Shown here piece by piece: positions 30,215 to 36,855 of a DNA stretch of 36,855 nucleotides. The notes under the pieces are model-generated. The model saw only the letters and a program-made list of their open reading frames with translations, did no database searches and was not told the DNA's origin. The position numbers were made by a program, and so were the translations under genes. The stretch covers positions 1,254,550 through 1,291,404 of the forward strand of contig MNCI01016273.1 of the NCBI GenBank assembly GCA_015680685.1. The letters are read 5' to 3'. Source of the stretch: Gnetum montanum. Lineage: Eukaryota; Streptophyta; Gnetopsida; Gnetales; Gnetaceae. Each line of letters begins with the position of its first letter. The stretch's first letter is position 1.

Positions 30215-31920
30215 CCCATATCTTTGCATAACAATGTGAGTCTTTGTTCATCAAGGAGCCTAGTGAAGGCATTTGCATGTTGTGCTTCTATCCCTATGTA
30301 CTCAAGTCTGATGTATCCAAGTTGTGCATGCTCTCTTATAAAATAATGTTATATTGCAATTAATTTTGTCCTTGGATTCTAAATTGGGTTCTTAATCATA
30401 TTTATAGTGCTATTAATACCATAATATATGAAAGTATTATGAGTCTCGATGCCTAGATCCTTGAGTACCTCCTTCATCCAAAGAATTTTTGCACAATAGA
30501 TTTTAGTTAAAATGTACTCTACATCTACCATAGATATACCTATAGAATATTATTTCTTGGTTTCTTAAGATTTAATACATATCCCAAGGAAGAAATAGCC
30601 GCCACTAGTACTTCAATAGTCATTAGAAGATTCTATCCAATTTTCATCACAATACTCGACAAGAACAAGTGTGGAGTCCTTTGAATACTGAAGTTTCCAA
30701 TAAGTAGTACCTTTTAGATAATGAAAAATTGTTTTTACATATTTTAAGTATGATTCCTTAATATTAACTTGATATTTAGAACATATACAAATACTCAAAG
30801 TAATATCAAAAATACTTGCAGTCAAGTCCCCTATAAACTTAGGAATTAACTTGTTTACCTTGATCATTTGTTGAACTTCAAATTTGTAGTCATCAATGTT
30901 CCCTTAGGATTAACTTTAGCCAAATTAAAAATTTTTAAAAGGATTTTAACATATTTTTTCTGACAAAAAATGTGCCCTCCTTGGTTTTCTTAACTTGAAA
31001 ACCAAGAAAGTTGCTTAGTTCTTTCATCATAATTTTGTCAAACTCATTTTACATAAGATCTAAAAAATTCTTGTATAACCTTTTATTATTAGCACCAAAA
31101 ATAATATCATTAAAATAAATTTGTACTATGAGTATATCTGTACCAAAATATTTGACAAATAAGGTCACAATGACCCTACCTCTTTCAAAATCATTATCTA
31201 AGAGATGTTGAGAGAGGCTTTTAAACCAAGATCTAGGAGCTTTTTTAAGTACATAACATGATTTATTTAATCTACAGACATAATCTAAATAAATATAATC
31301 AATAATTTCTTCAAGTTTTTTAACATAAACTTTCTCTTGGATGGTTCTATTTATAAAGGTACTTTTCACATTCATTTGATGTAATTTGATTCCTTTAATG
31401 CAAGTGTAAGCTATAAGAAGTATAATTGGTTCTAACCTAGCTATAAGTACAAATGTTTCATAAAAATAAATTCACTCTTATTTTTTGTATCCCTTAGCAA
31501 CTAATTAGATTTTATTTTCTATGATGTTTCCACTCTCATTAGTTTTATTCCTAAACATCCACTTTTTCCTAATGATTTTCCTATTGTTTGGCTTGGGAAT
31601 ATGTTCCCACATAGAATTATTAACAAATTGGTTTAAGTTATCTTACATATATAAAATCCATCTTTATTATTTTTCTACTTCATTGAAATTCTTTGGCTTA
31701 TTTTGTGAACTATAGGCACCATATTCACATAACTCTCTTGTTTCACTTCTAGTTTTTTTCCTATCATTCAAGTACCCTATCACATCATTAGCAGATTGGA
31801 ATTTTCTTACTCTTAATATATTACTTTGGTTTTGGATATCATATTTAATTTCATCCTCTATTTCACCTTTTCCATTTGATATGAATTTTGGTATTTGAGA
31901 ATTTTTCTTAATCATAATTT
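30215..31920 (-). pseudogene. Sirevirus-like reverse transcriptase and RNase H
   Basis: RT: the piece 31049-31375 has MNVKSTFINRTIQEKVYVKK, LNKSCYVLKKAPRSWF and FVKYFGTDILIVQIYFNDII; the catalytic YVDD is YFND at 31106-31117, so one metal-binding Asp is lost. The piece 30613-30867 has the RT tail (DITLSICICSKYQVN, VKTIFHYLKGTTYW, EYCDENW). RNase H continues broken to about 30215 with STINMIKNP, HYFIREHAQLGYIRLEYI and ANAFTRLLDEQRLTLL. The order and wording are those of Sirevirus Copia elements. RT copies RNA to DNA and RNase H removes the template. Several stops and the catalytic change make it dead. Confidence 0.85.
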
Positions 31921-31929
31921 CTTCATCAT

Positions 31930-32990
31930 GTATTTAGACATTAAGATATAGTTCATCATTATAATCTACTTTAATATTTATGATCTCTTCTATAGTGTTA
32001 TTTTTTTGTTGTGAAATCTATATGCCCTACTCACTATAGAATAACCTAAGAATATACCTTCATCAACTATTGGATCAAAATTTTGTAAAATATCTTTTTA
32101 ATCTAAAATAAATCATTTAGCTCCAAACACATGAAAGTAGCTTATTACAGGGTTTTTTTTTTTACTAGTCCAAAGCTCATAAGAAATTTTTGAGGTGAAG
32201 TTTCTTACTATAACTCTATTGGAGACATAGTAAGTAGTGTTAATTGCTTCAGCCAAAAATTGATAAAGTACATTTCTCTCATTTAGAATGGTTCTCCCCA
32301 TTTCATTTAGTTGCATGTTCTTTCTTTTAACAACTTCATTTTGTTGAAGATTTATGGGAGTAGAGAATTGATGATGGATTTTTTTCATCATATAATGTTC
32401 TTCAAAATTTGCACTTTTTAATTCTCCTCCATTTTCACTCCTAATTAGCTTGATTGCATAGCCATTGTCATTTTGTAGCTAGTTGCAAATTCTTACAAAA
32501 TTGTTATATGTTACATCTTTATGGTGTAAAAAGGCTATCCAAATAAACTAGGAAAAGATATCTATAATGGTATGATAGTATCTTTTCTTTCATAGACTAA
32601 GAGTTTGTGATGGACCTACTAAGTCAAAATGAAGGAAATCCAAGGAGCATGAGGTAGAGATGAATTATTTCTTAGCAAATCTTATCATTGTTTATTTACC
32701 CTTCTAGCATATATCGCATGAGTTCAGGATGAAGTCTTTTAGCTTGGATTGTCCATGTACAATGTCTTTAGGGACGAGAGTTTTTAGTATGCATACATTT
32801 ATGCAATTCAACCTTCTATGTCATATTTGAAGATTACCTGCATTGTTGATCAAACACTTAGTACTATTGTTAGTATCATCTAATAATATCATGGTATACA
32901 CATTTGATTTTCTACTACATATTTGATAATGTTTTGAGAGAATTAGTTTTTTACTTTACATAAGTCTCTAGAAAAGGTTACCTCATAATT
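31930..32990 (-). pseudogene. Sirevirus-like integrase
   Basis: The zinc-binding part is seen broken at about 32860-32690 (RRLN--N, then LKDFILNSCDIC). The core follows: HFDLVGPS near 32600-32625 (first Asp kept), then LIRSENGGELKSANFEEH near 32390-32440, where the second catalytic Asp is Glu, then in the open piece 32113-32391 FSTPINLQQNEVVKRKN, where the catalytic Glu of VVERKN is Lys. It continues with FLAEAINTTYYVSNRV, SYELW and FHVFGAK, all standard Copia integrase features. Integration activity is ruled out by the residue changes. Confidence 0.85.
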
Positions 32991-33215
32991 TTAGTCACAA
33001 AGTTGACATATACTTAAAAGATTGTGTTTGAGATCTTCATTGTAGAATACTCCCTTAACTTCTGGTTGATTATTTCCTTCAATAGTACCAATACCTTTGA
33101 TTGGAGCTTTCAAATCATCTTCAATAGTAACAATGTCATATTTTTATTTTGTAAATTATGTAAATTCATATTTGTCTCTGGTCATGTATCTTGAACATCC
33201 ACTGTCACTCTATTA
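32960..33215 (-). pseudogene. Sirevirus-like aspartic protease
   Basis: The active-site motif DSGCSRYMT is intact at about 33183-33209, followed after a damaged stretch by IKGIGTIEG, VFYNEDLKHNLLSICQLCD near 33000-33060. This is the normal retropepsin-like core of Copia polyproteins, just ahead of integrase. Stops occur between the two parts. Around 33216-33880 only broken, unassignable sequence separates it from gag. Confidence 0.75.
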
Positions 33216-33879
33216 GGTGGTTCTTTTAATAGATGAGAGTGGAACTTGTGCAAACATTCATTTATCTTGTTTTATCTTTCTTAGGTCTCTAAACTTTCTT
33301 TTCCTATAAGATATCTTTTCTATGCTACATTACATAAGACCAAGTAATTACATTATAATGCTTTAACCATAAATGATAGTAAAACTATACATGCCTAAAC
33401 CTTCCATAGTAATAACATCTAATTTTTTTATTTGGATCAAATGTTCAAACTTAGATGAATTTCTTCATTTTTATGAGATGCTTCTAGATGATTTAGTGTG
33501 AGTATTTTTTGCAAATCATCTTTTATTATTTCGGTCTCTTCCTTGGTTAAATCATGACTTATAGTGTTTCCTTCTCTTTGATGAATCATTCATTAATGAG
33601 CTCTGTACTATAAGTTCTTTGTTGATTTGATCATAAGAAAGAGTTAGCTTTTGAATCTAAACCTTTATATTCAAGTTCTCCTTTTCAATATTTGAGCATT
33701 TAATATTTATTTGATGTATTTTTAGTTCTTTAATATGTAGATACTTTTTCATCATGATGGATAAATTTTGAAAGGAAATTATTGCATTACAGATATAATC
33801 ATACCTTTATTCAATTATACCTTTAAATTCATTTGTGTCATTGACCTAATCATCAATATATGCTTCATGTGCAATAGTC

Positions 33880-34560
33880 ATATAGAGAAGGTATCATTGA
33901 GTTGAATCATCATCAAATTCTTCCTCACTACATTCATCATCCCAATTGGTGTACAAAGTTTTTTGCTTTCTTTCCTTCCATTTTCTGTAGCCTATTTGCA
34001 CTAGGACATTTTGAGGTCAAATGATCTATTTCACCACATACCTAGTATTCTATTATAGACATATCAAATTCATCTCATATGTCACAAGTGTACTTTGTAG
34101 CTCCTCAAATTTCAAGTTGAACAAATCTCTAATTTCTTCCATAGTCTTTATTTTGGATCTAAACATAGGTTGTAGATTCTAATCATTTTAATAATAAACT
34201 CTCTTTATAGTAAATTTTTTCTTGTTTTCCTAATGGTAACAACTATATTATTGGCCCTCAAGGAATAATCTTTGATTCTTTCTCCTTCTCTCATTTTAAG
34301 TTTATCATACTCACTTTGGAGAACTAGAAGTTTATATTTTTTTTACTATAGAAGTTCTTTAATAGGTAGCTTTTAAAACATCCAAAATTTCTTTAGTAAT
34401 TTTACATCCAACTATTCTATTAAACTCTAGCTTACTAAGTGCACAATAAGGATAATTTCTAGCTTTTAAATCAAACAGAAATTTGTTTTTTTTTTCTTTA
34501 GATGACCACTTACCTCTTGGTTTGGAAGTGATGATAGTTTCCATAGAATAAGTTATCTAA
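33880..34560 (-). pseudogene. Sirevirus-like gag
   Basis: The open piece 34359-34544 matches the Sirevirus/Copia gag entry: KWSSKEKKNKFLFDLKARN, CALSKLEFNRIVGCKITKEI, DVLKATY. Further on, broken, are LKMREGERIKDYSL, EEIRDLFNLKFEELQSTLVT and a zinc-knuckle remnant CGEIDHLTSKC at about 34006-34038 whose first Cys is not visible. An acidic segment follows. Gag would form the particle and bind RNA. The primer site and LTR lie about 200 bp upstream, as expected. Confidence 0.8.
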
Positions 34561-34747
34561 CTTAAAGTTGGATTGGTATATCTATCAAAGTTGGATTGTC
34601 ATACTTCATACTCCATAGATTCAAAGAATCCTTGCATTTGAGCTTTCTAGTATGCAAAGTTTATTCCATTAAACATTAGTAGCTTATTGTAAGAAGTTCC
34701 CTCCATAGTTTACTTTGAGTTGTAACACTCACACTGGGAATACTAAA

Positions 34748-34759
34748 GCTTCAATACCA
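34748..34759 (-). other. Primer-binding site, initiator tRNA-Met type
   Basis: Minus strand TGGTATTGAAGC against TGGTATCAGAGC, two bases after the LTR end and followed by TTTAG, common in Copia leaders. Confidence 0.8.
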
Positions 34760-34761
34760 CT

Positions 34762-35951
34762 TGAAGATTGAGAACTTAAAGAAGGATGAATAATTTTAAT
34801 CCTATAATGCCCAAATTTTCACTCTACAAATTTATAGGGTTTTCTAACTTGGGTACTTCCACACTTGGAGGGTAGAATTAGTGCACAACTCTAAAATTTA
34901 TCACTCAAAACATGATTTTAAGAACATCATAACTTGTATAGGGCTTTAGTTACAACAAATCCTTAGGTCTCAATAAGATCTCAAGCTCCTCTAAGAATGA
35001 TTTTCCTAATGAACCCCATCCAACCTCTTAGGGAAAATACACCCACAAGTCCTAAGAACTCTCAAACACTTCTTAGGATGATTTTTCTCATGAACCTCAT
35101 CCAACCCATTAGGGTTTTATTCTTAGGTCTTTATAAAGAGTATGTATCAATAATACACATAGTTCCTTAGGGAAAGATAAACATAGAATGAGAGAAAGGA
35201 AGAATTTAACTAACTTTTTAGATTCCTTGCTTTGAGCTTAGTACAAAAATAAAGGATAGAATAAATGAGAAGCTTTACTTTTCTATAGATGTATGTAATG
35301 ATTTTTCACTTTCTTTATACCTTCTCTGCTATTTTTGATAGGCCTTTAAAGGTCTATTCCCTCATATATGTATAACGAAATCCTTGCAATAGCTAGATAT
35401 GAACCCTTGAGATTTCTTGCATGAGACCTAAGACATCTCACTATGTTGAGTTCTATGTACGAGAGATGTCTCTTTGGAAAGATCGACATCTTTGTTAGGT
35501 GATATAAATGTCCATGGAATGAAATATATCTTATCCAAGACATCTCTTAAAGTTCATAGATGTCTCTAGTATTTTTGGCTAGCTTGTGACATGATGCATT
35601 AAAATCAAGAAAGATGCCTTTCATGGATCATAGGCATCTCTAACAGGATATATATATCTCTTAATGAGGATAGATGTCTTTGTTGAAGTCTGGGAATCTT
35701 CTACATAACCTAAGATCTTAGTAAAGACATATCTTAGCAAAGTTCTATATGTTTCTTCCATGTTGTAGACATTTATTGAAATTAGCAATTTTTTTGCTCC
35801 TTGACATGATAGCATAATTGGTTACAAGGTATTCCTTTCATCTTGGTTGAATAGTGGTGATTCATTTATCCTTTTTTGATTTTCAAGAACTCTAAGGATA
35901 GCTAAAAATTTTCTCCATTTTAAAGGTTTTATCACATCAAAAATGTCAACA
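34762..35951 (-). repeat. 5' LTR of Sirevirus-like element, 1190 bp
   Basis: Minus strand begins TGTTGACATTTTTGATG and ends GTTCTCAATCTTCA, followed by the Met primer site. It aligns with 25537-26751 throughout. A TATA-like stretch near 35345 on the minus strand (CCTTTAAAGGCC, decayed) corresponds to CCTATAAAGGCATG at 26110-26125. About ten AGATGTCT/AGACATCT motifs lie at 35430-35775. Confidence 0.85.
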
Positions 35952-36611
35952 AACCTAAATGGCTAGTTTGTTGTTTCAAACTCAATCTTCCACTTTATAA
36001 GTAAATGTTGTGTATTTTCCCAATACTCTTAATAACCTTGTAGATATTTTTTAATCAAAAATAATTACATCATTAACATCTTGAATCCACTCATCAAACA
36101 TTATTAAATGTTTCTTTATAAGATTCTTGAAATACATGGTCTAATATATCATCTCAAGTAGCCTCACATTCATTTGCTATGTCTATGCAATAACCTATAA
36201 TTTTCAATACTTTGGTAGCTTCTTAATCTATGAAATTTTTTATTACTATGAATTATCAGAATATTTCATAATTACATCAGCCTACTACTTAACCCATAAT
36301 TACATTTAATTCCCATCCATTCTTGATGCCACAAAATCCAACTGTTTACCAAGCAACCGTCAATGAACTTCATTTATGCAAGTACCACAATTTCCTTTTC
36401 CAAATGTCCATACTTTTATGAAAATTCCCCAACAAATTTAACCAATAATTAATGTTCAACACACTCAATTAGTACCCCAACCAATATCACATCCTCTTCC
36501 ACATCATCTAATTCCACCAGATAATCAACTTAATCAATTTTTACAATTTTAAAATCAGGTCCCTTCTCAAGATATGTCTACTCAATTATCTTTAAAGGAC
36601 TTGATAGGTAG
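35952..36611. other. Unidentified degenerate reading frames
   Basis: On the minus strand, 36250-36060 gives a broken frame with ATKVLKIIGYCIDIANECEA and DDILDHVFQESYKETF, then after a shift DEWIQDVNDVII (about 36070-36040) and LLRVLGKYTTF. On the plus strand, 36400-36610 gives a Gln/Pro/His-rich frame (INVQHTQLVPQPISHPLPHH, later PSQDMSTQLSLKDLIG). I recognise neither. They are probably parts of older mobile elements, the first cut by the Sirevirus-like LTR and the second by the family A LTR. Confidence 0.35.
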
Positions 36612-36855
36612 TGATGAGTGGCGAGGTACCCCTACACTCAACCATACAAATATGAGTGTGCATGCGCAATCCGGTCAAACTCTGCAGACTAAATGCCTTA
36701 ACACCACAAGAAACACTTGGGGTTAATCATTCGTTGTCTTCCCAGGCTTGCTTGTAAGTGTCACGGTGTATGGTTAAGCAAGTCTGAGGTATGTGATTTT
36801 TTTGGTATTTTCTGCTTATCTTCTATGCTATCAGGGGAAAGGGTTGAGAAACTAA
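36612..36855 (-). repeat. Family A LTR, copy 4, 3' end only
   Basis: Plus strand starts TGATGAGTGGCGAGGTACC, the reverse of the family A terminus, and follows the LTR at 1945-2160 closely (CAACCATACAAAT, CTTCCCA box, GGTATGGTTTAA-like box). No tRNA-Asp primer site lies at its left edge, so it is a 3' or solo LTR. It keeps several CpG sites that the other copies have lost. It runs off the window. Confidence 0.8.

Larger units (their letters stand above)
25537..35951 (-). mobile_element. Sirevirus-like Copia element, nearly full length, with nested family A copy
   Basis: Read leftwards: 5' LTR 35951-34762, Met primer site, gag, protease, integrase, RT-RNase H, a further internal region, polypurine tract and 3' LTR 26751-25537. 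The family A copy at 27190-29293 sits inside it, so the element proper is about 8.3 kb. Domain order and the large LTRs match Sireviruses. The two LTRs look about 75-80% identical by eye, so insertion is ancient. The flanking 5-mers AATCC (25532-25536) and AACCT (35952-35956) differ by two transitions, a weak hint of a decayed target duplication. Confidence 0.75.

Noticed and set aside
31521-31715. 64-codon plus-strand ORF
   Set aside because: It is the antisense shadow of the broken minus-strand RT/integrase linker.
1-36855. CRISPR arrays, operons, tRNA or rRNA genes
   Set aside because: No regular spacer-repeat array, no tRNA cloverleaf and no rRNA core sequence was seen; the primer sites are only complements of tRNA 3' ends.

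Overview
This is nuclear DNA from a large, repeat-rich plant genome. It is AT-rich and I found no intact host gene, tRNA, rRNA or CRISPR array. Nearly everything recognisable is retrotransposon, mostly old and broken. Primer-binding sites match plant tRNA-Asp and initiator tRNA-Met, and the coding remnants are plant Copia (including a Sirevirus-like element), a gag-only element and a non-LTR element. The heavy nesting and decay, plus a LINE of a type I recall from gymnosperms, suggest a gymnosperm or another giant seed-plant genome. The species cannot be determined from the sequence alone.

Layout, left to right. 1-2800: a minus-strand element (called here family A, LTR ends TGATGA...TCATCA, tRNA-Asp primer site) with a GC-rich island of unknown origin at 390-1010; its 5' LTR (1945-2800) has cut a Copia element in its reverse-transcriptase motif. 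2801-6213: the rest of that minus-strand Copia (RT start, integrase, protease, gag, primer site, 278-bp LTR). 6214-7826: minus-strand LINE reverse transcriptase and C-terminus, cut on the right by the next element. 7827-11677: a plus-strand family A copy with two LTRs, tRNA-Asp primer site and a gag reading frame but no pol. 11678-17823: mostly unexplained AT-rich DNA holding a CpG-rich LTR-like block (13140-14790), several minisatellites and one unknown broken ORF. 17824-20727: a probable long Gypsy-type LTR followed by a Met primer site. 21805-25536: a 3' LTR, polypurine tract and 3' internal part of an older Sirevirus-like copy. 25537-35951: one nearly full-length minus-strand Sirevirus-like element, interrupted at 27190-29293 by a third family A copy. 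35952-36611: unknown degenerate reading frames. 36612-end: a fourth family A LTR running off the window.

The points most worth a second look are the compact LTR-gag-LTR element, which fits the TR-GAG type of non-autonomous retrotransposon; its family's U3 regions built from short inverted repeats and, in one copy, a 30-bp palindrome; the dense two-orientation AGATGTCT array in the Sirevirus-like LTRs; and the unexplained GC-rich blocks. Stops in the decayed frames often sit where Gln, Arg or Trp codons are expected and the primer sites have decayed almost only by C-to-T/G-to-A changes, as expected from long-term cytosine methylation. Identities were judged by eye; no alignment or database search was run.
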